Part shown: positions 1 through 9,257 of the stretch, one piece after another
How positions within the stretch are numbered: position 1 is the first letter of the stretch
How the letters are laid out: every line of letters starts with the position of its first letter
Source of the DNA: Lentisphaerota bacterium
Lineage (GTDB): Bacteria; Verrucomicrobiota; Lentisphaeria; Victivallales; Victivallaceae
Length of the DNA stretch: 47,677 nucleotides
NCBI GenBank assembly: GCA_015061775.1
Contig: SUVY01000015.1
Coordinates: forward strand, 1 to 47,677
Direction: 5' to 3'
Made by a program: the position numbers and the translations under genes
Notes under the pieces: model-generated
The model's database searches: none
The model's input: only the letters and a program-made list of their open reading frames with translations
What the model was told of the DNA's origin: nothing

Positions 1-478
1 GTTGGGCTGGCTTCCTCCCCTTGTCACGGCGTAGTGTAACGAAGACGGATGCACCCGTCGTGAGCCGATTTTTATATCGGCTCACTCCTACTTTTGTATA
101 TTGCACGCTCTTCAGAGAAGCTTCCTCAAATGAAACGTCTGAGCTGAAGAACAAACAGCCTTGTGAATTGGTGAAATAAGGTGTTTCTTTTCTGTCACGG
201 CTTATTATATTTCTAACTTTTGGCTCAAATAATAGATAAAGGCTGTTGCTCACCTTTCCAAGGTTTTGCAACAGAGCCTTTTTTTTGTGAGTTTTATAAG
301 TTTCCTGCTTGTAAAATATTCCGTAAGATGTATTTTATAGGAACAGATTTATAAGGGATATGCTCCGCTTTTTGTTTGATGTTATATGACATTAACCGAA
401 AAAACGGAAGGTGTATAGCAAACAGTGTATAGTTATGCTTGATAATGATCTGTACACGCATTTGGGCAAGAGGAAAAT
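1..478. other. intergenic region with hairpins, no gene
   Basis: No convincing reading frame lies in these bases. They hold a near-palindrome at 44-59 (GACGG...CCGTC), a perfect 9-bp inverted repeat at 61-84 (TGAGCCGAT/ATCGGCTCA, 6-base loop), and a strong intrinsic terminator at 239-286. The last 190 bases are AT-rich and should hold the promoter of the seven-gene operon that starts at 479. No box pair stood out there, although GTGTATAG occurs twice near 411-433. Confidence 0.6.
239..286 (+). terminator. intrinsic terminator
   Basis: AAGGCT (239-244) pairs with AGCCTT (275-280) and GTTGC (245-249) with GCAAC (268-272). An inner ACCTT/AAGGT stem closes on a TCC loop. The 3' arm runs directly into eight T residues (279-286). 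It would end a transcript arriving from left of the window and insulate the operon starting at 479. Confidence 0.75.
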
Positions 479-2158
479 ATGGCGCAGGATAATGAAAAAA
501 TATACCTTTTTTTCAATGGAGTGAAATACGGTCCATGTACCCGGGATGCTGTGCGCGGCATGGCGCTTCCGGACGGAGCGATGATAAAAGAGGGCGACGG
601 GGCCTGGACATGGCCGCAGAATATTCCATGGCTTGATCAGAGCAGCATAAGTGATATTTCAGATGATGTTGTTACGGATGAAGCTTGCCAGGATGATGAC
701 GAGAAAGAGGCCTGTTTTGTCGTCTGTCCGCATTGCTGGACAAAGTTTAATCTGGAAAAAGTGAATTACATTTCAAGCCACCCCAATCTTATCGGTGACC
801 CCAAGTTGGGGGAAGAGGCGCAGAAGCGTTTTCTTCCGACGAGATTTGATGCCAAAGGCTACGCTATCGACGAAATGGGGCTTGTTTGTCAGAAGATGGC
901 ATGTCCGAATTGCCACCTTGAGATACCGGAGTCCTGCACTCAGCTGCCGACTAAGACCTTCTCCATTGTTGGTGCTCCGTCAAGCGGAAAGTCCTACTAT
1001 CTTACCTCGATGATTTGGAACATCCGCAAGCTTCTTTCTCGCCAGTTCGATTATTCTATGGTTGATACCGATGAGAATTTCAACGGAGTGCTCAACAACT
1101 ATGAGCAGATACTCTTTTTGAATTCCGGAAAACAGAACTGTGTATTTCTTCCCAAAACAGAGCTTCAAGGAAGCAACTACAGCAATCAGGTGCTGATAAA
1201 TGGAATGACTGTTGATTTTCCGCTTCCCTTTATCTTCACTTTGTCTCCGACCCAGGCTAATATGTTCGCGTCAGAAAACGATATGTGGAATATCATCCTT
1301 TACGATAACGCAGGCGAGCATTTCGAACCAGGACGCGATCAAGTCAATAACCAGGCAACCCAGCATCTTGTTCAGGCTGAAAGCATTGTTTTTCTCTATG
1401 ATCTGCTCAAGGACAGCAGGATGAAGAGGTTTTGTGATCAGAACGATCCGCAGCTTCATCTTCAGGACAGCAGTAAAAACCAGCTCGTTCTGCTGAACGA
1501 AATGATAAACCGCATAAGAAAGTATATGGGACTCGGAATAAAAGACAAGTGCTCAAAGCCGCTTATAGTGACTGTTCCGAAGTACGATGCGTGGCGCAAT
1601 AATTTTGTTTTCGACCTCAACGATGTGGAGTATATCCATTACAGCGAATCTGAGATGAGGAGCTATCTCGATGTGGGCAGGGTGGTATGTGTATCCCATG
1701 CGCTGCGGGAGTTTCTTTTTGAACTCTCTCCGGATATCGTTACTGCTTGTGAAAACTTTTTTGATACTGTTTATTACCTCCCGGTATCTGCGCTCGGACA
1801 CATTCCGTCTTTTGAAAACGGCATGATTGGCATAAAGCCGGATGATATATCTCCAGTTTGGATCGAGGTTCCGATGCTCATGCAGTTCTGGCTTGCCGGG
1901 TTGATTTCCGGCTGCAACACTTTGAGCAAAGCTGGTGAGGAGATAGCTAACTATAAATTTGTCAATAACTCTCTGATCTACACATTGCCGGGAGAGCGGG
2001 AACGCAAAGTTGTTCCTCTGACTTATTGCGGCTATACGGTTTATTCACGGACTCTGCAGAAGTTTATAAAACTTCCAGCAGCGCACGAAAGCCGGGAGTC
2101 GGAGTCTGCAACACCCAGGACTGCGTCGGCAAGTGATGATGATTTCTGGTCAGAATAA
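479..2158 (+). CDS. GYF/zinc-ribbon P-loop GTPase (DO-GTPase2-like)
   Basis: A soluble, cytosolic predicted GTPase of 559 residues. Residues 1-55 resemble the GYF_2 fold (YLFFNGVKYGPC, then a tryptophan-rich end). A split zinc ribbon follows: C83-P-H-C86 and C142-P-N-C145. The GTPase core has a Walker A loop G165-APSSGKS-172, a DxxG-type motif D276-NAG, and a PKYD motif at 367-370 in the place of the usual N/TKxD. From memory this matches the double-GTPase 2 family, which occurs with GAP1 proteins in predicted bacterial conflict systems. The next gene is exactly such a GAP1 protein, 14 bases downstream. An AGAGGA ribosome site precedes the ATG. I see no membrane segment and only one GTPase domain. 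The GTPase nature is well supported; the family name is less certain. Confidence 0.8.
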   Translation: MAQDNEKIYLFFNGVKYGPCTRDAVRGMALPDGAMIKEGDGAWTWPQNIPWLDQSSISDISDDVVTDEACQDDDEKEACFVVCPHCWTKFNLEKVNYISSHPNLIGDPKLGEEAQKRFLPTRFDAKGYAIDEMGLVCQKMACPNCHLEIPESCTQLPTKTFSIVGAPSSGKSYYLTSMIWNIRKLLSRQFDYSMVDTDENFNGVLNNYEQILFLNSGKQNCVFLPKTELQGSNYSNQVLINGMTVDFPLPFIFTLSPTQANMFASENDMWNIILYDNAGEHFEPGRDQVNNQATQHLVQAESIVFLYDLLKDSRMKRFCDQNDPQLHLQDSSKNQLVLLNEMINRIRKYMGLGIKDKCSKPLIVTVPKYDAWRNNFVFDLNDVEYIHYSESEMRSYLDVGRVVCVSHALREFLFELSPDIVTACENFFDTVYYLPVSALGHIPSFENGMIGIKPDDISPVWIEVPMLMQFWLAGLISGCNTLSKAGEEIANYKFVNNSLIYTLPGERERKVVPLTYCGYTVYSRTLQKFIKLPAAHESRESESATPRTASASDDDFWSE

Positions 2159-2172
2159 TATTGGAGTAAATT

Positions 2173-4509
2173 ATGGCGTATGAGTTGATTTACACCTCAG
2201 TCCCCCAGGGATTGAAAGCCGGAAGCAGCGGTTTCTGTACTGCCGCTTACACCAAAGGACTTGCGGCAAATGTCGTGATGCTGCTCGAGAGTCTGAGTGC
2301 ATATAAACCGTGTTTTCAACTCAACGACGTAAATGAGTTGGCCAATCCGGTATCGTTTGTGCATCTGCGTTATGAGAATTCAGGCAAGATTTTGCATATC
2401 CTCAGCCGCATAAGTTTTTACGGAACAGATTATACCGGACGCACCAATAAGCTTGCCCATCATGTGGTTTGTGAACAACTTGAGGCATCAGTTGTGCAGG
2501 CGGGACCTGCGTCTGTATTCCGTCAGAGCGGACTCTTTCGTACGGATTGGAATGAGCCTCCGCAACTTTTTTCTCAACAAATAAAAATAAACCCTCCGGC
2601 GGTCAAATTTCGCAAAGCCGTGACTTGGGAGAGCTATGCCGGAGACGCCGGATGGGCCGGAGTGCTTGCCAAACAATTTATTGAAAATCCAGATAAGCCG
2701 GTATTCATCATATTTGACCCATTGAAGCATCCCGATACTTTTTTGTTGGTCGAAGAGGCTTTGCAGCTGCTTCCTCCGGAAAAACGCTGGAGTGTTACTT
2801 TCAATACCTATTTCAATACGCTTCCTCCCGGAATGAAGTGCGCGTGGCGTTTCTGTCTTGCCGATGCCCCTTGTCTCAAAGAGGCACGCCGTATTCCCGG
2901 AGTGAGAGTGATAGACCTCACTAACCCTGCGCCGGTTATAGAGAGTGATACGATGATCGAGTGCGCACGCAGCGGAGTTGCTCCTGTCCGCACGAGTGCT
3001 GCTGTGCCCCCTGTTCAAAGAATAGTTCCTCAGCTTGCGAAGGTTCCCGCGCAGTTTGTTCCTCAAAGCCAAAGTATTCCGACCTATCACGGAGCTCCAA
3101 TCCCCATCGTCGCAGAAGAAGAAGAAGAGGGCGACCGCAAGCGTTTTGTGAAATTTGCGCTCATCGCGGGAGGCGTTTTGCTGGTAGTTGCGGTGGTCGT
3201 TGTTCTCGGAATTCTTTTCAAAGACAGCATCGTTCCGCCTGCGAGCGGCAATAATGAGAGTCCACGGCGCGGTTCAGCTGAAGCGCCTCGGAAAAAGGAG
3301 TCTGCCCAAACTCCGCCAAAAGCGGATAAGACGCAGCCCAAAAGAGCTTCCTCGGCGGCAAAAGCAAAAAGAAAATCCTCCATTGCGGATGACGTGTTGT
3401 CCGGCAGCAGCGCGAGCGGTGGCGAAAGCACAAAAAGTGCAAAGACAAGTTCTTCTCAAGAAGGAATTTTATGTTCTGTTCACTCCGAAAAGACGGATGA
3501 TTATCCAGCAAGGACTCTTGTCTGGTGTAATCCTGACGCAAAGAAATTTTTGCGCGGGGATGTAAAAACGGTAGTTCTAAACGACGTGTTAGAGGATGGA
3601 GAGACGCTTGCGTCAGGAGTCGAAGCCATTGAACTTAATCTGAGTGATGATGTGGCAAACAGTACGCGTCCGCCTAAACGCAACGGAGATTTGTTTGTAG
3701 TCGAAACCAGAAATCATACAGCTCACATGCCAACCTGGGAACCTGAGTTCGAATTGGAAGCAAAATGTAATGGTAAGTCGCTTGAACTTAGTATCAGGAA
3801 GTATTCCGACAGGATATCTGCCAAAAACATTCTCTATTTCAAAACATCGCTTGGAAAAAAAATCTGCTTTAATTTTACTCCGGGATATTGCAATCTTCCG
3901 GGGAAAAATTCAGAGGTGGTGATAAAGAAGAACGGAACTCTTTATATGACAGATAAAACGGTATCCGATTGCTACAGAAAGATAAAGTCCAAGTCCGAAA
4001 CAAGGGCTTATGCCGTATTAAGCGATAGAAAAGAAGAGCCTGTTTCAAACCTTTCCTTAAATGTCGCAATAAAGATTTTTCAGAATGTAAACAACGTGCT
4101 CGACAGTCACTTCAAGGATCTCGTGTCGCAAAGCGACTCCGGTTCAGCCTTCGAGACTGCGTCTCATGATCGCTTGCGGTACATTGCGGCACTTGAGAAA
4201 TTAAGTAAAGCCAAAGATGAAGCAAAAAAGAAAAGTTATGAAAGCAAGTGGAAAGGTTTGGTTGAACAAAAATATAAATTTATGAATGGCGTCAGCGATC
4301 CGGGCGGGTTAAAGAAAAAACTGGAAAATACTCAGTTGTCAGAACTTGCAAAGCAATTTGGCTTGAACTCATACAGCAAACTGAGCGTTACTGAAATAAT
4401 AAAAAAGAGAAAAGAGCTGAGTTCCGGAAAATGTTCTGTTAAAATATGGATCGAAAATAAGGCAAAGAGGCATCTGATATGGGAAAGCCGCGATGTGAGG
4501 TGTGAATAA
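2173..4509 (+). CDS. GTPase-associated protein 1 (GAP1-N2/GAP1-M) with membrane anchor
   Basis: A 778-residue protein whose first 260 residues match my memory of GTPase-associated protein 1. The type 2 N-terminal domain covers about 1-135 (YTSVPQGLKAGSSGFCT, later LAHHVVCE), and the middle domain about 145-255 (PPEKRWSVTFNTYFNTLPPG). A proline-rich linker and an acidic EEEEEG patch lead to basic DRKRFVKF and one membrane helix at about 326-349. By the positive-inside rule the GAP1 part is cytosolic and the rest is outside. After the helix comes a long Ser/Ala/Lys-rich linker and a C-terminal region (about 440-778) that I do not recognise. The gene overlaps the next by one base (TAATG), so translation is probably coupled. 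It is the expected partner of the upstream GTPase. Its biochemical role is unknown. Confidence 0.78.
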   Translation: MAYELIYTSVPQGLKAGSSGFCTAAYTKGLAANVVMLLESLSAYKPCFQLNDVNELANPVSFVHLRYENSGKILHILSRISFYGTDYTGRTNKLAHHVVCEQLEASVVQAGPASVFRQSGLFRTDWNEPPQLFSQQIKINPPAVKFRKAVTWESYAGDAGWAGVLAKQFIENPDKPVFIIFDPLKHPDTFLLVEEALQLLPPEKRWSVTFNTYFNTLPPGMKCAWRFCLADAPCLKEARRIPGVRVIDLTNPAPVIESDTMIECARSGVAPVRTSAAVPPVQRIVPQLAKVPAQFVPQSQSIPTYHGAPIPIVAEEEEEGDRKRFVKFALIAGGVLLVVAVVVVLGILFKDSIVPPASGNNESPRRGSAEAPRKKESAQTPPKADKTQPKRASSAAKAKRKSSIADDVLSGSSASGGESTKSAKTSSSQEGILCSVHSEKTDDYPARTLVWCNPDAKKFLRGDVKTVVLNDVLEDGETLASGVEAIELNLSDDVANSTRPPKRNGDLFVVETRNHTAHMPTWEPEFELEAKCNGKSLELSIRKYSDRISAKNILYFKTSLGKKICFNFTPGYCNLPGKNSEVVIKKNGTLYMTDKTVSDCYRKIKSKSETRAYAVLSDRKEEPVSNLSLNVAIKIFQNVNNVLDSHFKDLVSQSDSGSAFETASHDRLRYIAALEKLSKAKDEAKKKSYESKWKGLVEQKYKFMNGVSDPGGLKKKLENTQLSELAKQFGLNSYSKLSVTEIIKKRKELSSGKCSVKIWIENKAKRHLIWESRDVRCE

Positions 4510-7499
4510 TGATTCCGATTGAAAATATATCTTCTATCATCGAGCAGCTGTATTTAAGGCAACTGCCTGCGGCGGTGAACAAAGCAGCTATCATCCGCGG
4601 TTATAACCAATATTGTCTTGAATTCAACGCCCAGGTCAGGACATGCGTCGATATGGCGCAAGAAAACAATATAGCCGGACTGATGAGTTATGTCGAGTCT
4701 GAAGACATGGAAGAGAGATTTTTTGCTCTTTTGCTCAAAGACACCGAAGCAGCAGAAAGAGCGTGTGAGGAGCTCTCTCTTCCCCGCCTGGAAAGAGTTG
4801 ATTCAGCGTCGTTTTTGCCGATACTCAATCTGATATCTGACTTTGAAACAAACTTATCTCCGTTGATTGAAGCCTACCGCAAGATTGCCCGTGCTGGAAG
4901 CATTCCTGAAAAAATTGCTCTGCTCCGTAAGATCGTCGATGTGTCCGGAGAACAGGAGTGGCTTGACGTCCTTAAAGAGAACGAGCAGATATTGCTCGAT
5001 GACCTTGCCCACCGAGCCAAAAACGCGATTTTGTCGGAGGACTATGCAGCTCTCAAACGCATTCGCTCCCAGTTCGGCGGAAATTGGAAAGTAAAACCCA
5101 AAGAGATAATCCTGCGCAAGATAGATAATGTCCTGCGCGAGCATCACCTCCGGGAAGTCGAAGCAAAAGTAAAAGAGCTTCTGCGTTCCATCAATGATGC
5201 TTACAGCGCATTTGACGTCAAAGCTCTCGGAGAATACTTGTCAGAATACGATATGTTTATGTCAGGCGAGCTTGATTATACTCCTGAAAAAAATATTCAG
5301 CAGCAGATAGCTGAGGCGAGAGAGTATTTCAATGAGCAGGCAAAAGAGCTCGGCAAACAGGCTGATTATGAGCGTTTAGTCGAAGAGTTGAGAGTGGGGC
5401 TTCTCAACGAGCAGCCGCTTGCTTATCTGCAGAAACGTGTCAATACTATCATGTCCATGGGATATAACATTCCTGAAAATCTTTTGACCTCGTTTGCCGC
5501 TTATCAGGAAAATGCAGAAGCTGAAGCCCGCCGTCGCCGTCTGGTAAAGAGCATCATTACGGGAGTCATCTGCATCGCGGTCATCGGAGGCATCTCTTTT
5601 GCCGCCTATACCTACATAATCCGCAACCTTGAGCGTCAATGGCTTGCGCGTCTTGCCGAATCCAATAAAAACAACAGTGCAGACGAGACGCTCAAACTGT
5701 TTGCTGATCTGGAAAAGAGTTCCGCTGCGGTGAGCCGTCGTCCGGCTATCCTCGAGATACGGCACAAAGTGGAACGTCGTAAAGCGCAAGAGGATATCAA
5801 GCGTGAAACATTCCGTAAACTATCTGAGAAAATGCGAACGCTGCTCGGCGACTACGCGAAAAACCGGGAGCTTATCGATAACTTGAAAGTACAGCTCATC
5901 CGCAATGTGGTCGATCAGAAAGAGAGGGCGGTCCTCGAAGAATTCGAGCTTGAGATAAGCGCTGAAAATTCTGATTTTCTGTCTCAGCAGAAAAAACTTT
6001 ACTTTCGCAGTCTCTCTGATTACAAACAGCAGTATGCGTTCCTTGCCGCCGCGGTTTTGCAGTGCGATATCGACAAGGCAAATACAATAGCCGCAGAAAT
6101 GAAAAAAATCAGATTCGCTATGGAAAAAATTCCATGCAGCGATGTTCATTTGAAAAAAGAGAGCAATCGTGTTTTCCGCGAGACTGCCAATATAGAAGAT
6201 ATGCTCAATGCTTTCGGCAAGGCATTGACTGCGCCTTCTTTTGATGAATTCACCATGAACACCAGAGCATTTGTCCAGCTTCTTTCTGAACCGTCGATTG
6301 CTGCAATAGCAAAACCCCTGGAAAACAGCGATCTTGCTGTCGGCAATACGCTTTTCAGCGGAACTTCCAGCGAAATCCTCGCGTTGCCGTTTTTCTCAGC
6401 CGACGCTGCGCGGTTGACAGCGTTGAACCAGAAGGGGGAAACTGCCCGCAAAGCCATTATTTCTGATCTTGACGAAAAACTTAAGCTGCTCAAGGAAGAT
6501 CACATGGTCATTCTCAGAAATGAAAAAGGAGAGTATTGTAATCTTCTGTTTGCGCCGAAGGTAAAGCGCGGCGGTAAAATGGTTGGCAACCCGTTGTTCA
6601 AAGCCGCAGATCCCCAATGTGTCTATTATTATTTGACCTGTTACAGGAACAAGAGCAGCGTTCAGATATCATTAACTCATTATGAACATCAAAAGCGGAT
6701 GTCAGTGACGCTTACAAGCCGCGACCGTCGCAAAAAGAAGTCTGAACAGATAACGCGGCAGCGTTTTGTCGGAGATATCGTCTATCCTGAAAACTTCAGC
6801 TTCAAAGCTCCGCACGTTTACGTTCCGTACTTGGAAGAACTTAAAAAGCAGATGCAGTCAACCAAAGGCGGTATGATATCCGGGCAGCAGGCGATACTGT
6901 TCTCCATGTTGAAATGTTTCGGGGACGGCAGTTTGAATCCGATGTTGAAGTTAGGACTGCTTGACCAATTTAGTTTATATCTTGCAAAATATACCAATGA
7001 AAAATTATTTACGGAAAATGTTCATTGGTATTCTGAAATACCAAAAGTGAATAAAAAGGTGGGCAGAACTTGGCTTATTACTAGCGGAAACAAAAATATC
7101 AAGAACGAAACTGCGGCGGTAGATAGTTTGAAAAAGTTTTTCCCGATACCATTCAGTGGTAACGAGGTCCGCGCGCTCGAGACAGTGCTTAATCGCAACG
7201 TTAAACCGGTCGGATATATCTACAACCGCAATTCCATCGTCGGAATAAAACTCTTCGATGGAGCTCCGCAAACAGGCGAGGTCTGGCTCACAGATGCCGC
7301 CGGAAGATTTGTTTTTGCCGGAAATTACAAAGGCAATGAGTTCATCGGCAACGACCCGCAGATACAGCTTTTCAAAGTTGTTTTCAGTCCTTCCGACAAA
7401 CTCAGCACCCCTGAGCTGGCAAAACAGTTCGCAGAAAAAATGCCGAAGGACAGTATTCCGCGCGCGATGCCGGTAGAATATACCGCAAACAACCAATAA
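4509..7499 (+). CDS. large single-pass helical membrane protein, unknown family
   Basis: I do not recognise this 996-residue protein. Residues 1-340 are almost entirely charged and helical, with no signal peptide. The segment EARRRRLVKS at about 339-348 is followed by one membrane helix (about 349-371), so the N-terminal half should be cytosolic and the remaining 620 residues outside. The outer part starts with long predicted helices or coiled coil (about 375-560) and ends in a more mixed region with YYYLTCYRNKSS and GYIYNRNSIVGIKLFDGA. It starts on the last base of the upstream stop codon and lies 17 bases before the ExbB-like gene. The context suggests a scaffold or effector arm of the membrane machine. 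No catalytic motif was found. Confidence 0.7.
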   Translation: MIPIENISSIIEQLYLRQLPAAVNKAAIIRGYNQYCLEFNAQVRTCVDMAQENNIAGLMSYVESEDMEERFFALLLKDTEAAERACEELSLPRLERVDSASFLPILNLISDFETNLSPLIEAYRKIARAGSIPEKIALLRKIVDVSGEQEWLDVLKENEQILLDDLAHRAKNAILSEDYAALKRIRSQFGGNWKVKPKEIILRKIDNVLREHHLREVEAKVKELLRSINDAYSAFDVKALGEYLSEYDMFMSGELDYTPEKNIQQQIAEAREYFNEQAKELGKQADYERLVEELRVGLLNEQPLAYLQKRVNTIMSMGYNIPENLLTSFAAYQENAEAEARRRRLVKSIITGVICIAVIGGISFAAYTYIIRNLERQWLARLAESNKNNSADETLKLFADLEKSSAAVSRRPAILEIRHKVERRKAQEDIKRETFRKLSEKMRTLLGDYAKNRELIDNLKVQLIRNVVDQKERAVLEEFELEISAENSDFLSQQKKLYFRSLSDYKQQYAFLAAAVLQCDIDKANTIAAEMKKIRFAMEKIPCSDVHLKKESNRVFRETANIEDMLNAFGKALTAPSFDEFTMNTRAFVQLLSEPSIAAIAKPLENSDLAVGNTLFSGTSSEILALPFFSADAARLTALNQKGETARKAIISDLDEKLKLLKEDHMVILRNEKGEYCNLLFAPKVKRGGKMVGNPLFKAADPQCVYYYLTCYRNKSSVQISLTHYEHQKRMSVTLTSRDRRKKKSEQITRQRFVGDIVYPENFSFKAPHVYVPYLEELKKQMQSTKGGMISGQQAILFSMLKCFGDGSLNPMLKLGLLDQFSLYLAKYTNEKLFTENVHWYSEIPKVNKKVGRTWLITSGNKNIKNETAAVDSLKKFFPIPFSGNEVRALETVLNRNVKPVGYIYNRNSIVGIKLFDGAPQTGEVWLTDAAGRFVFAGNYKGNEFIGNDPQIQLFKVVFSPSDKLSTPELAKQFAEKMPKDSIPRAMPVEYTANNQ

Positions 7500-7516
7500 T
7501 ACCTGAAAGGAGTAAT

Positions 7517-8398
7517 ATGGATATCTTTGAATTGAACTGGAAACGTCTCGATCCTGAAGCCAAGTGGGGGATCCGGGCAAAAAAATATACCGGAGTCAAC
7601 AATATATACACATTCTGTCTCGGTGTGCTGTTTACCGGAATATTTTACATTCTGCTGCTTCCGCTCTATTGGCTCAATAAATACCAGATGGTCAATATGT
7701 TTTTTCACGGTGGTCCGGAAAACCGTTCCACCATTCCGTATTACACCATGCTTCTGACCTTCTGGTGTCTTGCGATACTTCTTGTAAAATGGCAGAAACT
7801 CAAGGTGCAGCGCAAGGCTCTTGCGTTCAAACTTATTCCGGAGACGGCGGATTATGTTATATCCTCAATGAACGCAAACGAGATAATCGTCAATATGGGC
7901 AACAAGGTCAACCGGGTGGAAAACTTTATCGTTCTGTGGAGAGTTCAGCGGGCATTGAGCAATCTTAAAAACATCGGACGTGTTTCCGATGTCTCAGCGT
8001 TGCTGTCTGACCTTGCCTCTGATGACTCAAATTACATTGAAAACACCTATACTCTGCCCAAAGGTTTGATCTGGGCGATTCCGGTCATCGGATTTATAGG
8101 AACCGTTCTCGGACTCTCTCAGGCGGTCGGAGGATTCGGTCAGGTGATTGCCCGCGGAGCCGATCTCGATGCGCTCAAAACCGCTCTCGGAGGAGTTACC
8201 GGGGGCTTGGCTACTGCGTTTGAAACCACCCTTATCGCCCTCGTGGCCGCTCTGGCTGTCCAGCTTCTCATGACGCTTGAGATGCAGAAAGAGGAGGATT
8301 TCCTTGACGACTGCGCCGGATATTGCCATGACAATCTGACATCTCATCTCAAGATGATCAATATCGATGATGAAATCGATGAGGAAATGAACCGCTGA
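7517..8398 (+). CDS. MotA/TolQ/ExbB-type proton channel subunit
   Basis: A 293-residue inner-membrane protein. Predicted membrane helices lie at about 31-53, 74-92, 182-203 and 229-254. The last two carry the family core: PVIGFIGTVLGLSQAV, and after a short loop GLATAFETTLIALVAAL, where the conserved threonines line the proton path in ExbB, TolQ and MotA. The family assembles as a pentamer around two single-pass partner helices and turns proton flow into motion or force. Two such partners are encoded directly downstream. The ribosome site AAAGGAG is strong. The large cytosolic loop (about 95-180) is family-like. ZorA of Zorya is a relative with the same channel core, but it carries a long C-terminal tail that is absent here. 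Confidence 0.9.
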   Translation: MDIFELNWKRLDPEAKWGIRAKKYTGVNNIYTFCLGVLFTGIFYILLLPLYWLNKYQMVNMFFHGGPENRSTIPYYTMLLTFWCLAILLVKWQKLKVQRKALAFKLIPETADYVISSMNANEIIVNMGNKVNRVENFIVLWRVQRALSNLKNIGRVSDVSALLSDLASDDSNYIENTYTLPKGLIWAIPVIGFIGTVLGLSQAVGGFGQVIARGADLDALKTALGGVTGGLATAFETTLIALVAALAVQLLMTLEMQKEEDFLDDCAGYCHDNLTSHLKMINIDDEIDEEMNR

Positions 8399-8411
8399 GT
8401 ATTTTCCGGAT

Positions 8412-9257
8412 ATGAAAAAAAGTTCTCCGATCTCACTATTTTCTTTTCAGGATATCATTACTTGTCTGACGGGAATAATGATCGTCATAGTCTTGATAAT
8501 CCTGCTTCAGCTTGTTGATGCGATGAACCGCGTCAAAGAGGCTTCTCCGCTGCGCGATGAGGTAAAGCGGCTTGAGGCGGTCGAGCGCAAACTGAAAAAG
8601 GAGCGCGATGCGTTGAAAGCCCCGCAGAATGACGAGCTGGACCCGCGGCTTGAAAAGTTTGCCAAAATGAGTGTCGAAGAATTGCAGACCCTCTGCAATA
8701 TCACAATAAGCAGCATAACAAATTTGCAGAGGATGGCGGAAGAGTACCGCAAGGAGGCAGAACGTCTGCTTGCAGCTTCCGTTGAGAGTTCAAAAAAACT
8801 TGCCAAACTGCGCAAAGAGCTCAAAGAGCTCAATGCCGAAGAGCGCTCTATCATGGCGGCGTTTGCCAAACTGTCCGACTTGCGGAAGAAACGTCAAAAT
8901 ATGCAAAATACCGTGCGGCGCAAACGCAAGACGCTCAGACTTGAGTTTGCCGGAAGTATTACCGGAACGCCGGTCATCGTCGAATGCAATTACTGGGGAT
9001 TTCGCTTAAGAAAGCATCCTGACGGAAAAATCGAGACGGTCGGAAATCCGTCGAATGGAAATTTGAAGGACAATATTTCTGCACTATGCCAACGCCTGAA
9101 AAATGGCGATATGAAGGATTCTTATCCGGTTTTTCTGGTCCGAGAGGAGGCGTTTCCTTTTACATCTGAGCTGAGAGAAAAAGTCGAATCAGCGTCATTG
9201 AAAAATGGCTACGGTTTTGAGTTGGTTTCAGACAGAGAGGAGGTGTTCAGCAAATGA
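8412..9257 (+). CDS. ExbD/MotB/ZorB-like single-pass motor subunit A
   Basis: A 281-residue protein. The N-terminus (SPISLFSFQDIITCLTG) places an aspartate, D14, at the start of a membrane helix (about 16-35). This is where ExbD, TolR, MotB and ZorB keep the proton-accepting Asp. A long coiled coil rich in Lys, Glu and Arg runs from about 40 to 175, followed by a C-terminal alpha/beta domain (about 176-281, with VFLVREEAF and GYGFELVSD). No OmpA-type peptidoglycan-binding motif is visible. It sits 13 bases after the channel gene and overlaps the next gene by four bases (ATGA), so the two partners are probably made in equal amounts. The motor-subunit role is inferred from the helix and context. 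Confidence 0.75.
   Translation: MKKSSPISLFSFQDIITCLTGIMIVIVLIILLQLVDAMNRVKEASPLRDEVKRLEAVERKLKKERDALKAPQNDELDPRLEKFAKMSVEELQTLCNITISSITNLQRMAEEYRKEAERLLAASVESSKKLAKLRKELKELNAEERSIMAAFAKLSDLRKKRQNMQNTVRRKRKTLRLEFAGSITGTPVIVECNYWGFRLRKHPDGKIETVGNPSNGNLKDNISALCQRLKNGDMKDSYPVFLVREEAFPFTSELREKVESASLKNGYGFELVSDREEVFSK

Noticed and set aside
479-2158. A second GTPase domain or gene, as the double-GTPase name suggests
   Set aside because: Only one Walker A loop and one DxxG motif are visible in the protein, and no other GTPase gene is found in the window.
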